A stretch of 64,000 nt of DNA. Origin: Streptomyces sp. NBC_00878. Lineage in GTDB: Bacteria > Actinomycetota > Actinomycetes > Streptomycetales > Streptomycetaceae. A model generated the notes under the pieces. It was not told where the DNA came from and made no database searches. It was given only the letters and a program-made list of their open reading frames with translations. Positions 26,320 through 34,922 of the stretch are shown here, piece by piece. Position numbers and translations under genes: made by a program. The stretch spans positions 3,596,001 through 3,660,000 of the forward strand of contig NZ_JAPEOK010000001.1 in assembly GCF_026341515.1 (NCBI RefSeq), given 5' to 3'. The stretch's first letter is position 1. Every line of letters starts with the position of its first letter.

Positions 26320-28178
26320 CACGCCCCCTCCCTCGCAGGCACGGCCTCGCCGGAAGCGGCTCCCGAGGAGGACCCGAGGGGGACGCCCCGGGCCGGCGGT
26401 CCCGCCGCCCAGCCCGGCCCGGGTCTGCCCGCGACCGGTCGTGTGCCGGAGTCGGCCCACCGCCCGGGCACGTGGGCCTCGGCCGTTACGGCGAACGGCA
26501 GGGGCTCGCCCGAGGCGCCGACGACGACCCGCCGGACCGGACAGTGCGTGACGATGTCGAGGTAAATGCCGTGAAATGCTGTGGTGTTCTGCTCGACGGT
26601 GAACAGTTCGAGTGCACGCGCGCGTGCCGCCGCACCGAGGCGCGCACGGCGGTCCGGGTCGCGCAACAGGGAGACGCACGCCTCGGCGAGCGCCCGCGGG
26701 TTGCGCGGCGGCACCACGAGACCCGTACCGCCGATGACCTCCACCACCGCGCCGACATCGGTGGACACCGTGGCGCGCCCGCAGAACATCGCCTCGACGA
26801 GGCTGATCGGGAAGCCCTCGACGACGCTGGACAGGACGACGACGGCGCCCGTCGCGTAGGCCTCCGGGAGGGTCGGTACGTCCGGTCCGCCGATCTCCTC
26901 GAAGGAGACGGGGCTGTCGCCGACGCTGTGCACGCCGTCGGCCCCGTCGGGGAAGAGTTGCGCCGCCAGCGTCTTGCAGTGCGCGAGATAGGTCGCGCTC
27001 TCCAGCCCCTCGGCCGGCGCGCCGACGATCCTCAACCGCGTCTTGGGCTCCTGCATGCGGATCTCCGCGAAGGCGTGCAGCAGCGAGATCAGGTCCTTGG
27101 CGGGTTCGATGCGCCCGACCCACACCAGGGTGTCCGCCTCGGCGGTTTCGGCACTCTCGCCCACGTCCGAGAAGCGGGAGGCCTCCATGCCGGGATAGAC
27201 GGTACGGATCTTGGCGCGGTCGGCGCCGCAGCGCTCCTGCCAGCGGCGGGCGTGCGTGTTGCCGGGCGTGATGACCTCGGCCTGCCGGTACGTCTCGGCG
27301 GCGAGCCGACCGTAGAACGCGGCGAGCAGCGCCCGCGCCGAGGACGAAGCCATCCGGCCCGCCAGATCCTCCCGGGCACCGAGATAGTGCGCCCGCAGCT
27401 GCACGCCGTACTCCGTGACCAGCAGGGGTATGCCCGCGAAGTGCCGAGCCAACAGCCCGGGCAGGGCCGCCGCGCCGCCGGACGTGGCGTGGCAGAGGTC
27501 GACCGAGCCGAGCCCGTCGTCCTCGTACCAGTCGAGCGACAGCGGGCGCAGCGCGCGCTCCACCTGGGCGGCGACGGCGAGCAGGTCTGGTACGCGGGCG
27601 CCGCGTGCGGCACGCAGTGCGCCGGGCGCGCGACAGGCGCGCTCCAGAGCACGCACGGCGGTCTCGGAGCGCAGGGCGCCGACCAGGCCTCCCTCGTCCC
27701 GGGCGAGTTCCGCGAGCCCGTACAGCGCATTGCCGAAACGGTCCGCCACACCCCCGGAGGCACCGTCGGCCACTCCTGCGGAACCGGCCGACCTCACGGA
27801 TCCCCGCGTCCCCGCCGTTCCCGACGTCCCCGCCGTCCCCGGCGACGCAACCGAACCCGCCGACTCGGCGGACCCCGCGGGCGCGTCCCCCGCGCACACG
27901 GCCGCCGCCAACTCCCCGTAGCACTCGGCGAACCGCCGCCGCGCCCGTCGTCCGTACCCGACACCGTCGTCGTCCGCGGTCCACAGCGGCGCGGTGCGTA
28001 CGCGGCTGACCTGGGGCGGGAGCTCGATCCAGCCCTCGTCCTCCTGCCGCTCGCTGCGGCTGAGCGCGTAGATGTCGAACTCGTGCTGCCCGAGCCCGCG
28101 CACGAGCCGGTCGCACCAGAGCCTGGCGTCACCGCTCACATACGGATAGCCACCCTCCGTAAGCAGTCCGATGCGCAC
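26316..28178 (-). CDS. PelF-like GT4 glycosyltransferase (DUF3492 N-terminus)
   Basis: A 620-residue cytosolic glycosyltransferase. It starts VRIGLLTEGGYPYVSGDARL, the DUF3492 signature of PelF, the Pel polysaccharide polymerising transferase. The GT-B C-terminal half has VYPGMEASRF, WVGRIEPAKDL and the retaining GT4 E-x7-E stretch EGFPISLVEAM, followed by STDVGAVVEVIGG. An Ala/Gly/Ser/Thr-rich insertion (about 105-160) interrupts the N-terminal half. GTG 28178 fits the family start, with a G-rich site before it. First gene of the cassette; its stop overlaps the membrane gene start. Donor is likely a UDP-hexosamine by family, unproven. Confidence 0.85.
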   Translation of the reverse strand: MRIGLLTEGGYPYVSGDARLWCDRLVRGLGQHEFDIYALSRSERQEDEGWIELPPQVSRVRTAPLWTADDDGVGYGRRARRRFAECYGELAAAVCAGDAPAGSAESAGSVASPGTAGTSGTAGTRGSVRSAGSAGVADGASGGVADRFGNALYGLAELARDEGGLVGALRSETAVRALERACRAPGALRAARGARVPDLLAVAAQVERALRPLSLDWYEDDGLGSVDLCHATSGGAAALPGLLARHFAGIPLLVTEYGVQLRAHYLGAREDLAGRMASSSARALLAAFYGRLAAETYRQAEVITPGNTHARRWQERCGADRAKIRTVYPGMEASRFSDVGESAETAEADTLVWVGRIEPAKDLISLLHAFAEIRMQEPKTRLRIVGAPAEGLESATYLAHCKTLAAQLFPDGADGVHSVGDSPVSFEEIGGPDVPTLPEAYATGAVVVLSSVVEGFPISLVEAMFCGRATVSTDVGAVVEVIGGTGLVVPPRNPRALAEACVSLLRDPDRRARLGAAARARALELFTVEQNTTAFHGIYLDIVTHCPVRRVVVGASGEPLPFAVTAEAHVPGRWADSGTRPVAGRPGPGWAAGPPARGVPLGSSSGAASGEAVPAREGAW

Positions 28179-28522
28179 GAGCGCACCCCCGATCTCCCGT
28201 ATGGGGAGCCGCCGTTGACCCGGCGGCTCACAGCGGGACGAACGTATGCGGACATGACGGTGGCGCGATGGACGGTTGTCCATCGCACCACCAAAAGGGG
28301 TGAACGGTCGTAACTTTCCCGTGCGGGTCGCGTTCTGTCGCGCTAAGAGATCAACCGAACACGTTTCGTCATGGCGCGGCCGGTTGTTGACGACGGGTCA
28401 TACGCCGCGCTGTGGGCGGGCCCGAGTTCGACGATTCCTGTCCGGTTCCGCGGAATGCCGTCAGTTCCCGGGAAAGGCCGCCAACTCCCGGGAAAAGCCC
28501 GTCAGTTCCCGGGGAAGTCCCG
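28179..28522. other. Intergenic region upstream of the PelF-like gene
   Basis: Contains the cassette promoter region, a long inverted repeat (28259-28292) and, next to the DUF3152 stop, a 21-bp tandem array (about 28450-28540). No gene is supported here on either strand. Confidence 0.55.
28259..28292. promoter_or_regulatory. Inverted repeat upstream of the PelF-like gene
   Basis: Arms 28259-28273 and 28278-28292 pair over 15 bp with a single C/T mismatch and a 4-nt loop; the inner nine (GCGATGGAC/GTCCATCGC) are perfect. It lies about 80 nt before the cassette start. It could be an operator or a leader hairpin. No run of U follows, so it is not an obvious terminator. Confidence 0.55.
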
Positions 28523-28540
28523 TCAGCTCCCGGGGAAGGC
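28450..28540. repeat. 21-bp tandem repeats with TTCCCGGGAA cores
   Basis: Four consecutive units of about 21 bp, each CCGTCAGTTCCCGGGAAAG-like with a palindromic TTCCCGGGAA or near variant. The last unit contains the end of the DUF3152 coding sequence (AFPGS stop), suggesting duplication of the gene's 3' tip into the intergenic space. Confidence 0.8.
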
Positions 28541-30286
28541 CCAGGGGTTGGGCCGGCAGCGGATTCCGTCGTGGTCAAGGAATTTGGTCTGCTGCTGCAT
28601 GACGGGAGCGAGCCCGCCATCCACACTGCAGCTCACATGGCCGAAGCCGAGCCGGTGGCCGACCTCGTGGTTGATCAGCATCTGGCGGTACGGGTACATC
28701 TTGTCGCCGTACGTCTCGGCACCCTGGGCCCAGCGATACGCGTTGATCATCACGCGCTCGGTGGCGGCCGAGTCGCAGGAGACGTTGTCCTCTTTGGTGT
28801 CGAGGCCCGACTTGGCACACCAGAACGCCGTCGTCCCGGGACTTGCCAGAGTGATGACGAAGTCGGACTTCCCGGAGGAGACCCGCTCGAAGGTGCGGTC
28901 GCCGTCGTGGGCCCAACTCCGGTCGTCGTTCAGGGTTTTCTGTACGGCCTTGGCGAAGAGCCCACCGTCGAGACCGAGGCCCTTCTCGACGTCGACGCGA
29001 TAGGTGTACTTCCGCCCGCTTCCCGGCGCCTTGTCGAATCCGGAGACCGCGGCGAATTGCCCGGAACCCTTGAGATCGGCGGCCAGCGGATATTTCGTCG
29101 CCATCTGCTGGGCGTACGACAGCGTGGCCACACCCTCACCCGCACCCGCCGACGCGGACGGGACCGGCCGGCCGTCGGTGCGCGACGCGGAGTCCTTGAC
29201 CCCCTCATCGGCGTCGCTCGCGGTCTGCGGGCGTGCGGAGTTGTCATCGCGCCCGTTGATGGCCTGCGCGGCCACGACGACCGCCAGGACGGTGATGACC
29301 GCGGCGGCCGCGATACCGGTGAAGGCCCGGCCCTTGCCTCCCCTGGCCTTCTCCGGCCGCGACTCTGGGGGCTCCTGATCGCCTGGGCGCGTCCTGTGCT
29401 CGACCTCGTCGTCCCAGGCGGTGGCGGAGGTGCCGAAGGCGTACGGGTCCGCGCGGAGCGCCGCCGAGGCGGCCGAGCGGGGCGCGAAGGGGTCGTCGAC
29501 CTCGTCGAAGGCATCGAGGTAGGCCTGCCGGGCGCCGCGGGCTCCCGCCGGGGGCGGCGCCTGCCGCTGCCGGGGGACGGTCGGACCGAGGCGACCCTGC
29601 GGCACGCCTTGACCTTGGCCTTGACCAGGGCCTTGGCCTTGACCTTGGCCTGGACCGGGTCGGGGTCCAGGTCCAGGTCCGTAGGGAGGTCCCTGCGGGG
29701 ATGCCCGAGGTACTCCGTACCCGACGCCCGTCCCCGGCGGCCCACCCCTCAACTCGCCCCAGGAACCGCCGGTTTCCCGCTGCTCGGGATGTCCACCGCG
29801 CACCCGCGGTACGCCATGAGCGGGGGTGCCGTCGGGATAACGCGGCGTGCCGTGCGCCGGAGTCCCGTCGGGAAGTCGGGGAAACCCATGCGCGGGAGTG
29901 CCGTCGGGAAGCCGAGGCACTCCACCCGTGGGCGGGCCGGCGGAGAACCTCTGAGGTCCCCCAGCGGGCGCGCCACCCGCGAAACCTGAGGCCCCACCCG
30001 GGGCCCCACCAGGAGGCATCCCGCCCCCGGGCCGCTGAACTCCCTGCCCCGGAAGGGCTTCCGGCCCTCGGGGCGTCCACCCGTCGGGCAGCCGGGGCAC
30101 GCCCCGGGACGGCGTCCCGCCCATCGGCGGCGGCGAAGGCTGCTGTCCGGCGGGACCCTGACGACGCCCGGCCCGTTTCCTTGTCTGCGGTTCCGGTTCC
30201 GGTTCTGGGCGGGCAGCGGGAACTACAGGTATGTCGGCGGTGTCCCTCTTGGGGGCGGATCCGCGGCGGCGGCTGTGACGTCCCAC
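28523..30286 (-). CDS. DUF3152 membrane-anchored putative metallopeptidase
   Basis: A 587-residue protein. The N-terminal half is disordered, rich in Pro/Gly/Gln with PDGTPAHG repeats and a QGQGQGPGQGQGQG stretch. One transmembrane helix (GIAAAAVITVLAVVVAAQAI, about 330-350) follows, then an extracellular DUF3152 domain. Near its end NHEVGHRLGFGH fits HExxHxxGxxH, the zinc site of metzincins, so a secreted-side protease is plausible though the family is officially uncharacterised. Two cysteine pairs (WCAKSG, VSCDS, VSCSV, IRCRP) may form disulfides. GTG 30286, preceded by GAGGCGG, lies 8 nt after the hydrolase gene, one operon. Confidence 0.85.
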   Translation of the reverse strand: MGRHSRRRGSAPKRDTADIPVVPAARPEPEPEPQTRKRAGRRQGPAGQQPSPPPMGGTPSRGVPRLPDGWTPRGPEALPGQGVQRPGGGMPPGGAPGGASGFAGGAPAGGPQRFSAGPPTGGVPRLPDGTPAHGFPRLPDGTPAHGTPRYPDGTPAHGVPRVRGGHPEQRETGGSWGELRGGPPGTGVGYGVPRASPQGPPYGPGPGPRPGPGQGQGQGPGQGQGQGVPQGRLGPTVPRQRQAPPPAGARGARQAYLDAFDEVDDPFAPRSAASAALRADPYAFGTSATAWDDEVEHRTRPGDQEPPESRPEKARGGKGRAFTGIAAAAVITVLAVVVAAQAINGRDDNSARPQTASDADEGVKDSASRTDGRPVPSASAGAGEGVATLSYAQQMATKYPLAADLKGSGQFAAVSGFDKAPGSGRKYTYRVDVEKGLGLDGGLFAKAVQKTLNDDRSWAHDGDRTFERVSSGKSDFVITLASPGTTAFWCAKSGLDTKEDNVSCDSAATERVMINAYRWAQGAETYGDKMYPYRQMLINHEVGHRLGFGHVSCSVDGGLAPVMQQQTKFLDHDGIRCRPNPWAFPGS

Positions 30287-30293
30287 GGCCGCC

Positions 30294-31283
30294 TCAGCTC
30301 CTCACGCCGGTGGCGCCGATGTCGGCCAACTCGCCGGTGTCCGCGAGGAGTTCACGGAAGGCCCTGGCGACGCTCTCCGGGTACTCCATCATCGCCACGT
30401 GCCCCGCGTCAGGCAACGACAGCAACCGGGAATCGCGGAAGGCGCGTGCCGCCGGCTGGGCCATGCGGTACGAGACGAGCTGGTCACGGCCCCCGTAGAC
30501 GAGGAGCGTCGGCGCGAGGACACGCTCGGCCTGGCGCCACAGTCCGTGCTGACCGCCCAGCGTGTACGCGTTCACGATGCCGCGTGCCGAGCGCGCCATG
30601 GCGTCCCAGAAGTAAGGGAGGGCGAGCCTCCGCTCCATCTCCTCGACCGCGTTGCGGAACCCCTCGGGCGTGACCATGCCGGGGTCGCCGTAACAGAGCG
30701 CCGTGACACCTCGTACGCGCTGTTCGGCTGACCAGCCCTTGGTGAACCTGGTGAACAGGCCCGCCACCCCGGGCAGAGCGAGCAGCGCCGTCGGCATGGC
30801 CGTGCGCTGGACCCGGATCTCCGGGAGCGCCGGTGAGACGAGGGTGAGTGTGCGGACGAGATCGGGCCGTACGGCGGCGACGCGCGTCGTGACGGCACCG
30901 CCCATCGAGTTCCCGAAGAGGTGCACGGGCCCGCGCTCGGACGCGTCGAGATAGCGGATCACCGCACGCGCGTGCCCGGTCACCGAGTAGTCGCCGTCGT
31001 CCGGCGGCGGCGAGTCTCCGAAGCCCGGCAGATCAACGGCCTCGCTGTCCACGAGGCCGTCCAGGAGGGGCATCAGCGCCGACCAGTTCTGCGAGGAACC
31101 GCCCAGCCCGTGCACGTACAGCGCGGGCGCCAGTCCCTTCCGGGCCGGCGGTCTCGCCCGGACCGTCAGCGTGATCCCGGGGAGCCCGACCGTGCGCAGC
31201 CGCTCCCCCGCGGCCACCCTGACGGTCCCGACCTTGGGCACGACGGAAGTAGCCATTACGGACGGCAGTTCGGTCGAAGACAT
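30294..31283 (-). CDS. Alpha/beta-fold hydrolase
   Basis: A 329-residue hydrolase with the full triad visible: Ser in GNSMGGA, Asp in YGGRDQLV and His in DAGHVAMM. HGLGGSSQNW carries the oxyanion HG motif. No signal peptide, so it is cytosolic, of the lipase/esterase or C-C hydrolase class; substrate unknown. The first ATG (31283) has no ribosome site but lies seven bases after TAACAT, so a leaderless message is possible; ATG 31256 is an alternative. It precedes the DUF3152 gene by 8 nt. Confidence 0.85.
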   Translation of the reverse strand: MSSTELPSVMATSVVPKVGTVRVAAGERLRTVGLPGITLTVRARPPARKGLAPALYVHGLGGSSQNWSALMPLLDGLVDSEAVDLPGFGDSPPPDDGDYSVTGHARAVIRYLDASERGPVHLFGNSMGGAVTTRVAAVRPDLVRTLTLVSPALPEIRVQRTAMPTALLALPGVAGLFTRFTKGWSAEQRVRGVTALCYGDPGMVTPEGFRNAVEEMERRLALPYFWDAMARSARGIVNAYTLGGQHGLWRQAERVLAPTLLVYGGRDQLVSYRMAQPAARAFRDSRLLSLPDAGHVAMMEYPESVARAFRELLADTGELADIGATGVRS

Positions 31284-31693
31284 GCGGCAATGTTACGAGA
31301 CCATCACACCTCAGATCGTGTGTTCGCAGTCACAGATCCGGTGTCGCCCGGTGGCCTGGGCCGATGCCCGGGTCAAGGCGGAACCCCGAGACGGAAGGCG
31401 GTACGCCGAAACGGGCGGAGGCCGGACCGATGCGCAGCCGGGGACGGGACACCTGCGCAGCCGGAACCGGACGGCGGCACGAGCAAGAACCGGACCGCGA
31501 CAGGGGCAGGAGCCGGACGGCGCCACGAGCGAGGACCCGACGGCACCACAGACGGGACCGGACAGCGACGCAGGCAGGGGCGGGGCGGCGGCGCGATCAC
31601 ATAGCGTCCCGATCTCGACTCTCATACCCTTCGTAGACGAGGGCACTCGTACTCGCACAAGAGCGCACTCGCACCCACTCGGGAAGAGGACAC
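31284..31693. other. Divergent intergenic region with degenerate repeats
   Basis: No supported gene. The stretch 31400-31600 is a degenerate repeat of ACCGGACGGCG/GCAGGAGCCGGAC-like words that opens several frames by composition alone. The left end carries the possible leaderless promoter of the hydrolase. Confidence 0.4.
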
Positions 31694-31909
31694 ATGACTG
31701 TCGACCCCACCGACCCCGAGACCATCGAGGACTCCGACGACACCGAGTTCGATGTCGAGGCCCCCGAAGCCGACGCGGCCGAACAGCGCGCGGACCTGGC
31801 ATCCCACCGCGACGTACCGCCGACGGACGCGGACCCGGCCAGCGCCAACGAGGCGGACCTCGCGGAACAGGCGAGAGTCGTCGAACTCGACGAGGACGAC
31901 TATCGCTGA
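31694..31909 (+). CDS. Small acidic conserved hypothetical protein
   Basis: A 71-residue, strongly acidic protein (MTVDPTDPETIEDSDDTEFD to VVELDEDDYR) with no hydrophobic core, probably disordered. ATG 31694 has GGGAAGAGGACAC upstream, a good site, and the codon bias is normal. No domain is recognised. It precedes the TetR gene on the same strand by 182 nt. Confidence 0.7.
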   Translation: MTVDPTDPETIEDSDDTEFDVEAPEADAAEQRADLASHRDVPPTDADPASANEADLAEQARVVELDEDDYR

Positions 31910-32091
31910 GCCGAGATGATGCGAACCGAACAGACGCGACCGCCCGGTATACCCCTTGATCGTGCGCTCTGCGGGGGTTTCACCGGCGTCCGGTCCGTGA
32001 AATTCTCCGCTCGCACCGCGCACACCACGGTTACCGAAAAGTACGATGGCGATGCGGCGCTCACCGCATGTGGACGATTTTGGGAGGCGGC

Positions 32092-32733
32092 GTGACAGCC
32101 ATCGAGCAGACAGAGGCGGCACGCCCGCGGGGCACACGCCTGCCGCGCCGTGCCCGACGCAACCAGCTCCTCGGCGCCGCCCAGGAAGTGTTTGTTGCGC
32201 AGGGATACCACTCGGCCGCGATGGACGACATCGCCGAACGCGCGGGCGTCAGCAAACCAGTGCTCTACCAGCACTTCCCCGGCAAGCTCGACCTCTACCT
32301 CGCGCTGCTGGACCAGCACTGCGAGTCACTGCTGCAGGCCGTACGGGCCGCCCTGGCGTCCACCACGGACAACAAGCTGCGCGTGCGGGCGACCATGGAC
32401 GCGTACTTCGCGTACGTGGAGGACGACGGCGGCGCCTTCCGTCTGGTCTTCGAGTCGGACCTGACGAACGAGCCCGCGGTGCGCGAGCGCGTCGACAAGG
32501 TCACGTTCGAGTGCGCGGAGGCTATCTGCGAGGTCATCGCGGAGGACACCGGTCTCTCCAAGGCGGAGTCGATGCTGCTGGCCTCGGGCCTCGGCGGACT
32601 CGCCCAGGTGGTGGCCCGCTCCTGGCTGCACAGCGACCGCAGCGTGCCGCGCGACCAGGCAGTGCAGTTGCTGACCTCGCTGGCGTGGCGGGGCATCGCC
32701 GGTTTCCCGCTGCACGGCAACGAGCACCACTGA
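32092..32733 (+). CDS. TetR/AcrR-family transcriptional regulator
   Basis: A 213-residue regulator. The N-terminal helix-turn-helix is clear: NQLLGAAQEVFVAQGYHSAA, MDDIAERAGVSKPVLYQHFP (about 30-68), followed by an all-helical ligand domain. GTG 32092 follows GGGAGGCGGC. From memory it occupies the position of mycobacterial Rv3208, which is also followed by the DUF3107 gene. Ligand and targets are unknown. Confidence 0.92.
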   Translation: MTAIEQTEAARPRGTRLPRRARRNQLLGAAQEVFVAQGYHSAAMDDIAERAGVSKPVLYQHFPGKLDLYLALLDQHCESLLQAVRAALASTTDNKLRVRATMDAYFAYVEDDGGAFRLVFESDLTNEPAVRERVDKVTFECAEAICEVIAEDTGLSKAESMLLASGLGGLAQVVARSWLHSDRSVPRDQAVQLLTSLAWRGIAGFPLHGNEHH

Positions 32734-32867
32734 CGTCACTTTGTTCCCACCCGATGTTCGCTCCTGGCGTTCTCGGGCGGACCGTGTACGTCCCCTCACC
32801 GGGCTAATGTGTGCTGCGTACGGCGCGGACGAACGCGCACATCAGTGACCGTCGGAGGGACATAGCC

Positions 32868-33095
32868 GTGGAGGTCAAGATCGGCGTGCTGCACGCGCCC
32901 CGCGAGATCGTTCTGGAGAGCGGTCAGACCCCGGAAGAGGTCGAGCGCGCGGTGTCCGATGCGCTGGCCGGCAAGTCGCAGCTGCTCAGTCTCGTGGACG
33001 ACCACGGCCGCAAGGTCCTGGTCCCGGCGGACCGCCTGGCCTACGTGGAGCTCGGCGAGCCGACGGCCCGCAAGGTGGGCTTCAGCGCGCTGTAG
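32868..33095 (+). CDS. DUF3107 family protein
   Basis: A 75-residue protein starting VEVKIGVLHAPREIVLESGQ, with EEVERAVSDALAG and a C-terminal strand VPADRLAYVELGE. This matches DUF3107, a short alpha/beta actinobacterial family next to the TetR gene and helicase in mycobacteria too. GTG 32868 has GGAGGG upstream. A perfect terminator follows at once. Function unknown. Confidence 0.9.
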   Translation: MEVKIGVLHAPREIVLESGQTPEEVERAVSDALAGKSQLLSLVDDHGRKVLVPADRLAYVELGEPTARKVGFSAL

Positions 33096-33104
33096 GGCGA
33101 TGAG

Positions 33105-33140
33105 AAAGGGGCTCGGTGGCAGCTGCCACCGAGCCCCTTT
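33105..33140 (+). terminator. Intrinsic terminator after DUF3107
   Basis: An 18-bp perfect palindrome (33105-33122 with 33123-33140), arms AAAGGGGCTCGGTGGCAG and its complement, ending in TTTTCC. It closes the TetR-DUF3107 unit. Confidence 0.9.
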
Positions 33141-33299
33141 TCCATGCGTTCGTCTCTCCCGTTTCCAAGCGCTCGCCCCTCGTGCCCGTGCTTCACATCT
33201 GGAGCACAAGTCGCCCACAGATGAGGATTGCATTCCGCAGGTCACGGGTATGACGGGCTACGACCGAAGTGCACACGGCCGTGCGGGAGGGACCCCCTG

Positions 33300-33569
33300 A
33301 TGTTCTTGGAAGCGCTCGGCTCCGCGATCCTCGGTCTGGCATTGGCATGGGCGGCCGCGTACCGCCTTTCGCACCGTCTGCCCGCCCGACGCCTCGTCAT
33401 CCCGACGGGCATCGCGGGAGCCCTCTTCGGCGCCTTCCTCACCCATACCGCCCTGGGATCCGTCGGCTACCTGCCGGTGATGCTCGGCGCGGTGGCGGTC
33501 TCCGCCGCGTCCATCTCCCTGCTCCTACGCCCCGCGGGAAGACTCAGCCGCCACTCGGCAACGGTATGA
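33300..33569 (+). CDS. Small three-helix membrane protein
   Basis: An 89-residue protein with three hydrophobic segments (MFLEALGSAILGLALAWAAA, VIPTGIAGALFGAFLTHTAL and VMLGAVAVSAASISLLLRP). ATG 33300 follows GGGAGGG. Small integral membrane protein of unknown function. A GC-rich interspersed repeat lies between it and the convergent ferritin-like gene. Confidence 0.75.
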   Translation: MFLEALGSAILGLALAWAAAYRLSHRLPARRLVIPTGIAGALFGAFLTHTALGSVGYLPVMLGAVAVSAASISLLLRPAGRLSRHSATV

Positions 33570-33615
33570 GCGACGAGTCCGACGGTTCCGATTCAACGGA
33601 CGCCCACTAGCTTTT

Positions 33616-33750
33616 AGGGGCGCGGGGCTGTGACATATGCGGCTCCTCCCCCACTCTCGGCTTCTCCCCCACTCTCGGCTTCGCTCGAGCGGGGGGACCC
33701 CCATGAGCGGGGGGACCCCCATCGTGGGCGCGACCAGCCCCCACGCACCC
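33616..33750 (+). repeat. GC-rich interspersed repeat, full copy
   Basis: Starts GGGGCGCGGGGCTGTGACAT, contains CTCCCCCACTCTCGGCTTC twice in tandem and GAGCGGGGGGACCCCCAT twice, and ends GTGGGCGCGACCAGCC. Nearly identical to 42271-42395. Lies between convergent genes and could fold as a terminator. Confidence 0.85.
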
Positions 33751-33796
33751 GCAGAAAACAAACAACCCGCAGAAAAACGAACCGGCGCCAAAAAGG

Positions 33797-34534
33797 TCAG
33801 GCGGCCAGCCCCAACGCAGCCATCCGCTTGGTGTGCGCCTCAGTGATCCGCGAGAACATCCGCCCCACCTCGGCGAGATCGAACCCATCGGCCACCCCAC
33901 CGACGAGCATCGTCGACAGGGCGTCCCGGTCGGCAACCACCCGCTGGGACTGCGACAGCGCCTCCCCCATCAACCGCCGCGCCCACAGGGCGAGTCGCCC
34001 GCCCACGCGCGGGTCCGCGTCGATGGCGGCCCGCACCTTCTCGATGGCGAACGACGCGTGCCCGGTGTCGTCGAGCACGGCCAGCACGAGCCCCCGCGTA
34101 TCGGAGTCGAGCCGGGCCGCGACCTCCCGGTAGAAGTCACTGGCGATCGAGTCGCCGACATACGCCTTGACGAGCCCCTCCAACCAGTCCGAGGGCGCCG
34201 TCTGCTTGTGGAAACCGTCGAGCGCGGCGACGAACGGCTCCATCGCCTGCGTCGGCTCCGCCCCGATCTCCGTGAGCCGGTCCCGCAACTGCTCGAAGTG
34301 GTGGAACTCCGCCGACGCCATCTTCGCCAGCTCCGCCTTGTCCGCGAGCGTCGGCGCCAGCTTCGCGTCCTCCGCGAGCCGCTCGAACGCCGCCAGCTCC
34401 CCGTACGCGAGCGCGCCGAGCAGGTCCACGACCGCGGCGCGGTACTGGGGGTCGACGGATGCCTTGGCCCAGTCCTGGGCGGCGACTCCGGTGGGTGCGG
34501 CAGATGCGTCGGAAGCGTTGTCAGGCGTCGTCAT
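33797..34534 (-). CDS. Ferritin-like fold protein (MiaE-like)
   Basis: A 245-residue helical protein. GELAAFE, ASAEFHHFEQLRDR (E-x2-H), DFYREVA and DDTGHASFAIEKV (E/H pairs) give the repeated carboxylate/His ligand pattern of diiron ferritin-like proteins, closest to the MiaE-like (tRNA hydroxylase-like) group common in actinobacteria. Actual reaction is unknown. ATG 34534 (MTTPDNASD) is chosen because the family region begins soon after; upstream codons are composition artefacts. Divergent from the DEAD-box helicase. Confidence 0.83.
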   Translation of the reverse strand: MTTPDNASDASAAPTGVAAQDWAKASVDPQYRAAVVDLLGALAYGELAAFERLAEDAKLAPTLADKAELAKMASAEFHHFEQLRDRLTEIGAEPTQAMEPFVAALDGFHKQTAPSDWLEGLVKAYVGDSIASDFYREVAARLDSDTRGLVLAVLDDTGHASFAIEKVRAAIDADPRVGGRLALWARRLMGEALSQSQRVVADRDALSTMLVGGVADGFDLAEVGRMFSRITEAHTKRMAALGLAA

Positions 34535-34922
34535 GAAGCGCACAATAGCCCGCTCACCGTACGACGGAAGGCCCTGGTCAATCAGTGTGACGACGACTAC
34601 GTGACCAAATCCGCCATCGCATATGCGCGATTCCGGGGTATGGTGGTAATGCGCTCGCTGAGTTGATCTACGTAACTCGACGGGCCGCACGAATGAGGAT
34701 GCCCGGTCGGTGGCCCGATCGGCTCCGACCAGACAGCCCTCCACGTCAGTACGGCACAGTGCGTACGACATCCGGAGGGACCCTCAGCGGTACGAGAGCT
34801 CGAGCGTCGGCAGTGGTCCCATGCCACCCGGCCCGCTGGTCAAGAGCGGCCGACGTCCCCGGCACGGTCCCGACACGACCCCCGCGCTCGCCTCGCACCG
34901 CGTACACAGAAGAGGCAGCACC

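Noticed and set aside
24400..28116. One continuous 1238-codon minus-strand frame covering the membrane gene and most of the PelF-like gene
   Set aside because: The upstream half is an out-of-frame reading of the glycosyltransferase. The real membrane gene begins at the GTGA junction near 26319 with its own ribosome site.
22544..28178. The cassette plus moeZ as a secondary-metabolite biosynthetic cluster
   Set aside because: No core biosynthetic enzyme (PKS, NRPS, RiPP, terpene) is present; moeZ belongs to the conserved backbone.
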